Below are positions 43,005-51,004 of a DNA stretch of 64,000 nt, piece after piece. The notes beneath the pieces were generated by a model. It was not told the DNA's origin. It ran no database searches and was given only the letters and a program-made list of their open reading frames with translations. Numbering within the stretch: the first letter of the stretch is position 1; each line of letters opens with the position of its first letter. The position numbers and the translations under genes were made by a program. Origin of the DNA: Methylovulum sp. (GTDB lineage Bacteria > Pseudomonadota > Gammaproteobacteria > Methylococcales > Methylomonadaceae); assembly GCA_028712695.1 (NCBI GenBank), contig JAQTQZ010000006.1:1-64000 (forward strand). Reading direction: 5' to 3'.

Positions 43005-45572
43005 ATGACCTCCAGCAATCCAAAAACGCCCGCCCACACGCCGATGATGCAGCAATATTTACGCATCAAAGCCAATCACCCCGACACCTTGTTGTTTTAT
43101 CGCATGGGTGATTTTTACGAACTGTTTTTTGATGATGCCAAAAAAGCCGCGCACATCCTCAATATCACCCTGACCAGCCGTGGACAATCGGCGGGGCAAC
43201 CGATTGCCATGGCTGGCATTCCCTATCATGCAGCGGAAGGTTATCTGGCAAAGCTATTGCGCCAAGGCGAATCGGTGGCAATTTGTGAGCAAATCGGCGA
43301 TCCGGCGACCTCAAAAGGCCCGGTCGAGCGTAAAGTCGTCCGTATCATCACCCCGGGCACGGTAACCGATGAGGCGCTGCTGGAAGACCGGAAAGATAAC
43401 TTGCTGGTGGCGGTTGCGGTGCAGGCCGGCCGTTTTGGGGTCGCCAGCCTGGATTTGAGTAATGGCCGGTTTATTTTGCAAGAACTGACGGGCGAAGACC
43501 AGCTTATCGGTGAAATGGCACGGCTCAATCCAGCGGAATTATTGTATAGCGAGGATTGGGGCTTGCCTGTCGGCTTAAAACAGCGTGACGGGTTGTGCCA
43601 CCGCCCGCCTTGGCATTTTGAGCCGGAAAGTGCCCGGCAAGTGGTGCTAAAGCAATTCAACACCTTAGATTTACAAGGCTACGGTTGCGATTCCATGACA
43701 CTCGCCATCGCAGCCGCAGGCGCTTTATTGCACTATGTCAAAGACACCCAGCAAAGCGCATTGCCACATATTCAGGGCATCCGCATTGAAAACAGCACCG
43801 ACTGCATCATGCTGGATGCCGCCAGCCGACGTAACCTCGAACTGGACACCCACCCGTCAGGACAGCTGCACTACACGCTGTTCGGCGTGCTGGACAAAAC
43901 TGCAACCGCAATGGGCGGCCGCTGTTTACGCCGTTGGCTAAACCGGCCGTTGCGTGACCACGCCATCCTTAACAACCGCTATGACTGTATCGAGACCCTA
44001 CTGGACGAGCGGCTATACCGCGACGTGCAAACCCTGCTGCGGCAAGTCGGTGATATTGAACGGATCAGCTCCCGTATTGCATTAAAATCGGCACGCCCGC
44101 GCGACTTGCTGGTCTTGCGCAATACCCTGGCGGTGTTGCCCGCCCTGCAACACGCGCTTGCCGCCAGTGACAATCGGCAACTGGCTGCATTAAGCGGACA
44201 AATCGGCGAACAGCCGGATCTGCTGGCACTGCTTGCCAAAGCCATCATCGACAACCCGCCGGTGCTCATCCGCGACGGCGGCGTGATTGCGCCGGGCTAC
44301 CACCCGGACCTTGATGAACTGCGCAACCTGAGCCAAAATGCCGACCAATTCTTGCTTGACATGGAAACCCGCGAAAAGGCGGCAACCGGCATCAGCACCT
44401 TGAAAGTCAACTACAACCGCGTGCATGGCTACTATATTGAAATATCCCACTTGCACAGCGAAAAAGTGCCCGCGCATTACACCCGCAAGCAAACCTTAAA
44501 AGGCGCGGAACGCTATATCACCGAAGAATTAAAGGCATTTGAAGACAAGGTGCTCAGCGCCCGTGAAAAATCGCTGGTCTTTGAAAAATCCTTGTATGAC
44601 GGACTACTGACGATCATCTCAGAATCATTAATCGCGCTACAACAATGCGCCGCCGCATTGGCGGAACTGGATGTGCTGGTCAACTTTGCCGAACGCTCCG
44701 ACACCCTGCAACTGACCCGACCCACATTGACCGATAAAGTTGGCATCCATATCAAAGGTGGACGACATTTGGTGATCGAACAGGTGTCTGAACTGCCTTT
44801 CGTGCCCAATGACTTGGCTTTTTCCAACCAACGGCGGATGCTAGTGATCACCGGCCCCAACATGGGCGGCAAATCAACCTATATGCGCCAGAGCGCGCTG
44901 ATCGTGTTGATCGCCCACATTGGCTGCTATGTGCCTGCAAAGGCCTTGACGCTAGGGCCTATCGACCGGATTTTCACCCGCATCGGCGCGTCTGATGATC
45001 TGGCGAGCGGGCGATCTACGTTTATGGTCGAAATGTCGGAAACCGCCAACATTCTCCATAACGCCACCGCCAACAGCCTGATTTTGATGGATGAGATAGG
45101 CCGTGGCACCAGCACTTTCGACGGCCTGTCGCTGGCTTGGGCTTGCGCCGACCATCTGGCTAAGGAAACCCGCTCGTTTACCTTATTCGCCACCCATTAT
45201 TTTGAACTGACCACGCTGGCCGACGAGCAAAAAACCATCCACAATGTGCATCTGGACGCAATGGAGCACGGCGACAAAATCATTTTCTTGCACGCGGTAA
45301 AAGAAGGCCCGGCCAACCAGAGCTATGGCCTGCAAGTCGCCGCCTTGGCAGGTGTACCCAATACCGTGATTGACAAAGCCAAAGCCAAACTACAGCAACT
45401 GGAAAACCACGCCTATCTTGAGCAACAAAAAGAAACCGGCACTAACCAACTGGACTTGTTTTCATCGGAGGAATGCCATCCGGCGGTCTGTTTGTTGGCC
45501 GATGCCAAACCTGACGACCTCAGCCCCAAACAGGCGTTGGAATTGCTGTATCGGCTTAAGGCGCTGGTGTGA
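43005..45572 (+). CDS. mutS: DNA mismatch repair protein MutS
   Basis: MutS recognises mismatches and, with MutL, starts repair. The 855-residue product has the mismatch-binding N-domain with [11 protein letters not shown] (containing the Phe-x-Glu wedge), connector and lever domains, and the ATPase with Walker [10 protein letters not shown] from residue 617, then [14 protein letters not shown] and ATHYFELT. The gene looks intact. It ends close to a decayed IS3 element. Confidence 0.97.
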   Translation: MTSSNPKTPAHTPMMQQYLRIKANHPDTLLFYRMGDFYELFFDDAKKAAHILNITLTSRGQSAGQPIAMAGIPYHAAEGYLAKLLRQGESVAICEQIGDPATSKGPVERKVVRIITPGTVTDEALLEDRKDNLLVAVAVQAGRFGVASLDLSNGRFILQELTGEDQLIGEMARLNPAELLYSEDWGLPVGLKQRDGLCHRPPWHFEPESARQVVLKQFNTLDLQGYGCDSMTLAIAAAGALLHYVKDTQQSALPHIQGIRIENSTDCIMLDAASRRNLELDTHPSGQLHYTLFGVLDKTATAMGGRCLRRWLNRPLRDHAILNNRYDCIETLLDERLYRDVQTLLRQVGDIERISSRIALKSARPRDLLVLRNTLAVLPALQHALAASDNRQLAALSGQIGEQPDLLALLAKAIIDNPPVLIRDGGVIAPGYHPDLDELRNLSQNADQFLLDMETREKAATGISTLKVNYNRVHGYYIEISHLHSEKVPAHYTRKQTLKGAERYITEELKAFEDKVLSAREKSLVFEKSLYDGLLTIISESLIALQQCAAALAELDVLVNFAERSDTLQLTRPTLTDKVGIHIKGGRHLVIEQVSELPFVPNDLAFSNQRRMLVITGPNMGGKSTYMRQSALIVLIAHIGCYVPAKALTLGPIDRIFTRIGASDDLASGRSTFMVEMSETANILHNATANSLILMDEIGRGTSTFDGLSLAWACADHLAKETRSFTLFATHYFELTTLADEQKTIHNVHLDAMEHGDKIIFLHAVKEGPANQSYGLQVAALAGVPNTVIDKAKAKLQQLENHAYLEQQKETGTNQLDLFSSEECHPAVCLLADAKPDDLSPKQALELLYRLKALV

Positions 45573-45614
45573 GCTCGTGTTGTAGCCTCGCAGGTCGGAA
45601 CAAAGGCATAAATC

Positions 45615-45772
45615 ACAAAGAAAGAAGCGGCAAAGCTGAACATTATTGATTACTTGGTTTTTTTATAACGGTAACCGCACACATTCAAAACTAGGCTATC
45701 AATCCCCGCTGGAATTTGAGCGGAGATTCTATAAGAAGACTGCTTAAGAAAGTGTCCGGTATCAGTTGACCA
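45615..45772 (+). pseudogene. IS3-family orfB C-terminal remnant with right terminal repeat
   Basis: The frame at 45664-45747 reads YNGNRTHSKLGYQSPLEFERR and ends FYKKTA-stop, the standard C-terminus of IS3-type OrfB transposases; NIIDYL, one frame away, precedes it. The following bases at 45749-45772 (AAGTGTCC to TTGACCA) are a right terminal repeat ending one base before the stop codon of the PEP-CTERM gene. The rest of the element is missing. A left end of similar type lies at 67-91 of the window. Confidence 0.82.
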
Positions 45773-46933
45773 TTACACCATACGGTGCCTGCCGAAACCG
45801 TAGGCCGCGATTCCCACCGCCAGCAGGACAATACTGCCAGGTTCCGGCACACTGGCCGACGCGCCGATGATATCCATAGCGCTGACTTGCATCTGGTAAG
45901 GCCCTCCGCTGTTGGGATACACACCGAGCTTATTGGAATAACGTTCGCCGGCCACGCCCGGCCCGCTGGTGTCGGTCGACCACGACCAGTTTGCCGAGGA
46001 ACCGCTAGAAGCGGCGACCTGAATCCAATAGCGGGCGTTAGCCGCCAAATAGATAGTCCCAAAACCCGACAGATCGACCAACTTCAGTGTGCTGTCCAAC
46101 AGGCTGTCGCTGATTGTCCCCAAGTTGGTCAGGAACGAGCCGGGCTTCGAGCCGTTATCGCTGAGGAGCGAAACCGTCAAATTCCCCGTCGAGCCAAGGT
46201 TGGTACGGGACAAATCCAGCTTAACATCGCTCAGCTGCTGTGCCTTGGAACTGAAGAAGGAGTCGGCGATAGGGCCTAGGCCATTGACCGGATTGATAGA
46301 ATCGACGCCGGAGGATTTAGCCAAGGCCGAGTTGTCGTACAGGCTGTTGTAAGTCGCGGTAGTGACCTGCATCTGATAAGGGCCGCCGATGTTGGGATAC
46401 ACCCCCAGTTTATTGGCATAACGCTCGCCCACCACGCCTGTTGTCCCGCTGAGGTTCGACGACCACGACCAGCTTGCCGAAGAATTGGCGGAACCTTCGA
46501 CCTGAATCCAATAACGACTGCCGGTGATCAGGTTGACCGGAGCGAAATTGGAAAAATCATATGTTCTGAGCGTACTGCCCAAGGCGTTGTCGTTGAGCGT
46601 CCCCAAGGTAGCCACGGTCGAGCCGGGCTTGGAGCCGTTATCGCTGAGGAGCGAAACCGTCAAATTCCCTGTCGAGCCAAGGTTGGCACGGGACAGATCC
46701 AGCTTAATATCGGTCAGCCTGTTCCCGGCGCTGGCAGTAAATGAATCGGCCATGGGGCCTACGCCGATAGTGGGGTTGATGGAGTCCACGCCATTGGAGC
46801 GGAATAGATCGAGATTGTCGTAGGCGACTGTCCCCGCGTACGTCATGGTCGATGCGATACAAGTAAAACCGAGCACAAAGGTGGCGATGGCCACGCGGAT
46901 GGCACAGGTGGCGGGAGATTGGTTGACGGGCAT
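45773..46933 (-). CDS. PEP-CTERM exported protein with two tandem choice-of-anchor-type repeats
   Basis: The start at ATG 46933 has GGAG 5 nt upstream and gives a signal peptide (residues 1-34, ending MTYAG). The 386-residue product then contains two repeats of about 160 residues, each running from YDNLDLF- or YDNSALA-like starts through GSTGNLTVSLLSDNGSKPGS to NKLGVYPNxGGPYQMQV. The C-terminus is VPEPGSIVLLAVGIAAYGF plus a basic tail, a PEP-CTERM sorting signal recognised by exosortase systems. It is probably displayed or released with exopolysaccharide; no exosortase gene is in this window. Confidence 0.88.
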   Translation of the reverse strand: MPVNQSPATCAIRVAIATFVLGFTCIASTMTYAGTVAYDNLDLFRSNGVDSINPTIGVGPMADSFTASAGNRLTDIKLDLSRANLGSTGNLTVSLLSDNGSKPGSTVATLGTLNDNALGSTLRTYDFSNFAPVNLITGSRYWIQVEGSANSSASWSWSSNLSGTTGVVGERYANKLGVYPNIGGPYQMQVTTATYNSLYDNSALAKSSGVDSINPVNGLGPIADSFFSSKAQQLSDVKLDLSRTNLGSTGNLTVSLLSDNGSKPGSFLTNLGTISDSLLDSTLKLVDLSGFGTIYLAANARYWIQVAASSGSSANWSWSTDTSGPGVAGERYSNKLGVYPNSGGPYQMQVSAMDIIGASASVPEPGSIVLLAVGIAAYGFGRHRMV

Positions 46934-47024
46934 AGCGGCTCCAAAAATCATTAAGGTTGCAAACACAAAAAGCCGGGCAGCGTGGGTGCGGCTCTATCGC
47001 GCCCACCGATTGCTCCCGGTTCCG

Positions 47025-47052
47025 GTGGGCAAGCAAAAAGACGCTTGCCCAC
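47025..47052. repeat. Perfect 10-bp inverted repeat (REP-like)
   Basis: GTGGGCAAGC (47025-47034) and GCTTGCCCAC (47043-47052) flank an 8-nt AAAAAGAC loop. It lies 92 bp upstream of the PEP-CTERM gene start and has no T-run in either direction, so a terminator is unlikely. It resembles dispersed extragenic palindromes. Confidence 0.6.
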
Positions 47053-47265
47053 TCTACCCGACCGATGCTCTGCCGCAAGCTTATGGCATTGCTTTCGGCG
47101 GGGGTGTGGATTGTTAGTGAGGGCGGTGAGGTTCGTTCCTCAGCCATGTAAACCTTATGTTCCGGGTTCCGCTGGCTGGCATTCGGCTTCTGACACACCG
47201 CCTCCTATCCGAGGTTACGCAAATACGCCACCATTTTCAATACATCATGATGGGTGTATTGTTCG

Positions 47266-47370
47266 TCCAGAAGCCTCATCTGGCTGGGGTTCAAGACGCC
47301 TTACGAGGTGTTCCGAAAATTATCCGGCATGGACGCTGAAAAGTTGGCGGGTTATGCACTTATTACTTGA
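47266..47370 (+). pseudogene. IS30-family transposase C-terminal remnant
   Basis: From 47281 the frame reads WLGFKTPYEVFRKLSGMDAE and ends GYALIT-stop at 47370. LGFKTPYEVF is the conserved end of IS30-type transposases. The part before 47266 is out of frame and unrecognisable, so only the tail remains. It lies in the 616-bp gap between the PEP-CTERM gene and the small exported protein. Confidence 0.7.
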
Positions 47371-47456
47371 ATTCACGTCTGATTAAATTTGATGGGAGAT
47401 TATTGAAAAGAAGCAATTCTGAATAAGACATACAGTATGTTGGACTTTTGTAGTGC

Positions 47457-47493
47457 CGTAGGTTGCGGGTTCGTACCTCACCCGCAACCTACG
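47457..47493. repeat. 14-bp inverted repeat (REP-like palindrome)
   Basis: CGTAGGTTGCGGGT (47457-47470) pairs perfectly with ACCCGCAACCTACG (47480-47493) across the 9-nt loop TCGTACCTC. It lies 57 bp beyond the stop of the gene at 47550. No T-run follows on either strand. One further GTAGGTTG arm occurs near 48262. Confidence 0.7.
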
Positions 47494-47549
47494 TGCCGGA
47501 TTAAATAAGTTTAGTCTTGCTTAATTGTACAAAGGACAAGACCCAAATA

Positions 47550-48062
47550 TTACTTACGTGTACCCGCTGCAGTGTCGTGTGTATTTGTAATGCGGTTTAT
47601 CAGGTTGGTTTGCTGCGACACCCTATCCGCTTGGGTTAATTCAATCATCCCTTTTAGGTCTGCAAAGCGTTTTTCAGCTTCTTTAAGCTCTTCTGTTGCT
47701 TTAGCCAAATCTCCTGCTTGTATCGCTTCCCTGGCTTTTTTCAGATAACCATTGGCACGGTTGCGGTTGCGGTCTAGCTTGTCATTGGCATTGATTTCTT
47801 TGCTTAACTTTAAAGCGTCTTTGATATTGGTGATTATAATTTCATCACCCGCTTTGCCATTATCCGCCGCACCACCGCTGTTTCTTAATTTAAGGTTTTC
47901 CAAGGCTTCATTAATTTGGCCTAGAGTCGCATCAATACCTTCAGTAGGGGTCATACGGTTATACATACAAGCCATACCCAAACAGACTTCGGCAGACGCT
48001 GAAAAAGTACTTAATGAAAGTGCTAATGTTGTAGCGACGGCAACGCTTTTTAATAATTTCAT
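47550..48062 (-). CDS. Exported helical protein of unknown function with Cys/Met cluster
   Basis: The 170-residue product has a clean Sec signal (MKLLKSVAVATTLALSLSTF, cleavage after ASA at residue 24). The mature N-terminus is EVCLGMACMYNRM, with Cys27, Met30, Cys32, Met33 and Met37 close together. The rest is charged and helical (RANGYLKKAREAIQAGDLAK, ATEELKEAEKRFADL), predicted coiled coil. TAAGG lies about 9 nt before the ATG. I do not recognise a family. A periplasmic metal-binding role is only a guess from the Cys/Met cluster. Confidence 0.75.
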   Translation of the reverse strand: MKLLKSVAVATTLALSLSTFSASAEVCLGMACMYNRMTPTEGIDATLGQINEALENLKLRNSGGAADNGKAGDEIIITNIKDALKLSKEINANDKLDRNRNRANGYLKKAREAIQAGDLAKATEELKEAEKRFADLKGMIELTQADRVSQQTNLINRITNTHDTAAGTRK

Positions 48063-48934
48063 ATTATGTAACCTTACTTTAGTTATTGTTATTGTTATTT
48101 TTTTGCCTGCAGCCGCTTAAATAATTAAGCCTTTTAGTTGGTTGCAAGACGTTGTGGACTTTAGCATAAGTCACATTGCCACCACTACCGAATTTGCTTG
48201 GTTTGAAGGAATATTGCTGTGTAATGGGCTTGGGCATTTGCCCTAAAAATGGGGGGGTGCTGTAGGTTGGGCAGTCCATCTCCGCGATGCGCGCACGCCT
48301 TGGTGACCTGGGTTCCGACAGCCGGGAGGCCAAGCTGTCACCGAACAGCTGCTTGAGGGTGCCTGGTGTTTTCTGCTTGAGTTTTCTTGGATACTACGCC
48401 GGTGATAGCTAGTGCCTCCCTTCCATCTTACTATGCCTTGCCCAGCCAATTGTTCCAATACGGCGTCCGTTGACGGTCTTTTCCCCAAGGCGCGGCGTGT
48501 GTTGCAGTGCTATCGATTTGTGCGGTTCCACCCTCGAACATTTCGCAGTTGACCCATTCCCTTGTCGTCACTTCAACATCGGTGACGTCCTTGGCATGGC
48601 AGCTACCGAAAAATGCACTTTGCGCGGAGTGATACTGTGTAGGGACTGGCATTGGAAAATCCCCCAGCGACGCGCCCAAACCCTTCCACCGGGCGGTAAG
48701 GCAAACCAAACACCGCCCAGTATCAATAAAACTTGAATATGGCCGCATCCGAATAGGTTAACGCCGCCCCAGCCCACTAAGGCACGTCCATAGTCAGGAA
48801 TTCGTACTGGGTACTACGCTTTTGTTTTGTGGGTTAGTTTCTCTGGCAGCACGAGGCAACATATTTGGCTTTTAGATTAATCATCTCTATAGCATGTCTG
48901 ATTGGATCGACTTATCCACCCAATGCCATATTTT
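48063..48934. other. 872-bp gap with decayed DNA, no supported gene
   Basis: Near 48083-48103 there is a short tandem run of TAACAA-type hexamers upstream of the exported-protein gene. A GTAGGTTG arm similar to the nearby palindrome lies at about 48262. Between 48420 and 48780 two overlapping minus-strand frames stay open with moderately GC-rich composition, but I recognise no domain in them and they lack good ribosome sites. The stretch looks like a degraded gene or element, in keeping with the insertion-sequence scars around it. Confidence 0.5.
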
Positions 48935-49687
48935 TCACTCAAAATACCCATAATGCTTGCCCCAGCGCCCGCACAATTTTTTAATCATCGCTATTTCTTT
49001 TGCACTGAACAAAGTATCACGCTCATGCTCTTTTGGCTTTGTGACAATGCCGCTGAAGTATTCGGCATTAAACTCTTCACCAAGAAAAGCCAGCATTTTC
49101 TCTATTTCCGGCAAAAAATTGCTTGCGAAATCTTCATATTTAACTTCATACACGCGCCCAGGATAAGCGCGTTTAAGTGTGTGTATCAGAGAGGCCGCTT
49201 CGTTCCAGAAGTTACATGCGCCGACAAGACTTTCAATCTTAACTATTTTTCCAACCCGTAAGCTGGAAACAACATTCATAGGATCACGCACAATATGCAC
49301 GAACTTGGAACCGAGAAAATCATTGGCAATCAGTGCGGAGCCATAAACATTCTGGGGCGTTTTGTCAAACCAGCGCTTGCCTACTAAGTTATTGTTCGCC
49401 AAATAACTATTCATGTATCTTTTTTGCAAATCCGCACGCGAAACACTTCTTTTTAGAATGTTATCAAACTCTTGCTCCGGTATGCCGTCCATTTCCCGGT
49501 GCTTTTTTAAAATTGCGCTGGTATTGGACAGCGATTTTAACGAACCAACCGTACCAAATGGATCACTCCATCTAAAAAAATGCGTCTCTTCAGGAGAAAC
49601 CAAATTTGGATGTTTACGCAATACATCACGTAGCAGTGTTGTCCCTGAGCGGACACAGCCTATGATAAAAAAAGGTTTTTTTTGCAC
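48935..49687 (-). CDS. Sulfotransferase family protein
   Basis: The 250-residue product carries both PAPS-binding signatures: the 5'-phosphosulfate loop GCVRSGTTLL (residues 10-19) and the 3'-phosphate motif VHIVRDPMNVVSSLR near residue 130. The WFDKTPQNV segment is also typical. Acceptor could be a sugar, lipid or polysaccharide; nothing nearby indicates which. It stands alone, on the minus strand, between decayed DNA and a 445-bp non-coding gap, which suggests acquisition by transfer. Confidence 0.85.
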   Translation of the reverse strand: MQKKPFFIIGCVRSGTTLLRDVLRKHPNLVSPEETHFFRWSDPFGTVGSLKSLSNTSAILKKHREMDGIPEQEFDNILKRSVSRADLQKRYMNSYLANNNLVGKRWFDKTPQNVYGSALIANDFLGSKFVHIVRDPMNVVSSLRVGKIVKIESLVGACNFWNEAASLIHTLKRAYPGRVYEVKYEDFASNFLPEIEKMLAFLGEEFNAEYFSGIVTKPKEHERDTLFSAKEIAMIKKLCGRWGKHYGYFE

Positions 49688-50132
49688 TTATCTGCCTTGG
49701 GCTAAATTTTTAAGCATCAACATCAGAAGGTTATCCCTTTGTGTTTGTTTTGCTATGCTGGAGTTAAATGAATACTTTGTAGTTGATCCCATGGGACTGC
49801 CGCTTAATAAGCCTAGGAAATGTACCTTGCTTAACAAGAACCGTTACAACCCCATGGATGTTTATTAAGGGTGGGGGGAGATGAACAATAAACAACGCGC
49901 TAAGGACGCGATTCAAAAGCGACCAAGTCAAAGCAGAGCCAAAGACCTGCCTTGACGGGCGTTAGGGACAGCATGCCCGATGCTCCCTGTTGTGTACAAA
50001 ACCGTGCAGACTTCCGCTTGTCCATATCTGGTGAATTGCCCGATACACTTTCAAAACGCACTCTGATGCAAGCTTAACGCCCAATAAAGGGCTCGCTAAT
50101 TTAAGCTTAAAGGCTGTTATTTCATCTGAAAA
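49688..50132. other. 445-bp gap without a supported gene
   Basis: Two tiny open frames occur: 37 codons from an ATG near 49755, and 24 codons from an ATG at 49881 preceded by a G-rich stretch. Neither has homology I recognise. An imperfect hairpin spans about 49950-49976 (AGCAT/ATGCT stem flanked by GGG/CCC). The 18-bp palindrome CTGAAAATTAATTTTCAG at 50126-50143 covers the stop of the HU-like gene. No terminator with a T-run is evident. Confidence 0.5.
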
Positions 50133-50414
50133 TTAATTTTCAGTCGCTTTGCCTTCTTTAGCTTTCAATTTGGCGGCGCGGAAAGATATTTTTTTGGTAG
50201 AGACAGACTGCCCCTCTTTTTCCCGTTCAACTTGACGAATATTAAAAACCCCTAACCCCGGTATTTTCACATTCCCTTCAGTGGTTTGATCCAGCTGTTT
50301 ACTGATTTGACGTAACGCCGCAAAAATAATCTTGGCAGTTCTCTCATCAGGCGTTTTGCCTAACACTTTAGGGGTTTCTTGTTTAATTAACTCTACAATT
50401 TCAATCGGTTTCAT
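50133..50414 (-). CDS. Divergent HU/IHF-family DNA-binding protein
   Basis: The 93-residue product begins MKPIEIVELIKQETPKVLGK and has the HU core NVKIPGLGVFNIRQ. The beta-arm that normally carries RNPxTG is replaced by EREKEGQSVSTKKISFRAAK, so the DNA-intercalating proline is absent. The product may still bind DNA without sharp kinking, which is inference. It lies 68 nt after the unknown gene at 50483 on the same strand. A TATAAT-like box lies in that gap. Confidence 0.8.
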   Translation of the reverse strand: MKPIEIVELIKQETPKVLGKTPDERTAKIIFAALRQISKQLDQTTEGNVKIPGLGVFNIRQVEREKEGQSVSTKKISFRAAKLKAKEGKATEN

Positions 50415-50482
50415 TTTATTAACTCTCGTTAGATTATATTGATAAAGATATTACATTTTTTACAACACTCGCGGCCCAACCA

Positions 50483-50851
50483 TTATCCGAGCTGCTCTTT
50501 TTTTATCAGCAACCGGCGCATGTTATGCCACTGAGAAACAATATCGTGAGCCACAAGTTGCGCGCTTTTTGAATCGCCTTCCCTTTCGAACCATTTTTCC
50601 GCCAGGAGCATGTGTTCGGCTAACGTCAGTGCAGCCATTTCCTCACGTAATCTATCGGTACGGTGCTGCGTATTTAGCCATATATCGAATGCCTTTATTT
50701 CCTCGGAAGTCAGCTTTAAGCGCAACTCCTCAGGCAAAATCGGATTCGACACCTTCACCGTACCTATGATGGCGTTATTGCCTTTCTTTTTGGTGTCATC
50801 GTAAGTTATTCGGATTAGTTGAATGACATTCTTGCGGAGCCGGAAATGCAT
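50483..50851 (-). CDS. Conserved-looking small protein of unknown function
   Basis: The 122-residue product begins MHFRLRKNVIQLIRITYDDT and has a short beta-rich start with basic residues, then an amphipathic helical second half (TSEEIKAFDIWLNTQHRTDR, LTLAEHMLLAEKWFERE). No signal peptide or membrane segment is visible. I do not recognise a named domain. It precedes the HU-like gene by 68 nt, so a nucleoid-related or regulatory job is possible but unproven. Confidence 0.6.
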   Translation of the reverse strand: MHFRLRKNVIQLIRITYDDTKKKGNNAIIGTVKVSNPILPEELRLKLTSEEIKAFDIWLNTQHRTDRLREEMAALTLAEHMLLAEKWFEREGDSKSAQLVAHDIVSQWHNMRRLLIKKEQLG

Positions 50852-51004
50852 AATGTATAAAACCTGGCAAATGAAATAGTTACGGGCAATATATTGCCTA
50901 AAAAAACACGCTATTACAAGTTATTTTTAACTTACAATGGCCATTAAAAGCAGTGTTATATCAATACTCTTAACAACAAAGCAAGACTCAATATGGCCAA
51001 CCTA

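Noticed and set aside
45785..46279. Plus-strand open frame of 164 codons under the PEP-CTERM gene
   Set aside because: It is antisense to a protein with a signal peptide and sorting signal, has no ribosome site, and shows no domain.
46704..47198. Minus-strand open frame of 164 codons upstream of and overlapping the PEP-CTERM gene
   Set aside because: Its downstream part is another frame of the PEP-CTERM gene and the upstream part covers palindromes and repeats; no homology is visible.
48083..48103. Short TAACAA tandem run as a CRISPR or phase-variation tract
   Set aside because: Only about three 6-bp units are present, with no spacers; variation is possible but unsupported.
49940..50085. 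Possible integron attC site (GTTAGG and GCTTAAC cores)
   Set aside because: The cores are in the wrong order, one does not fit the consensus, and no integrase or cassette array is present.
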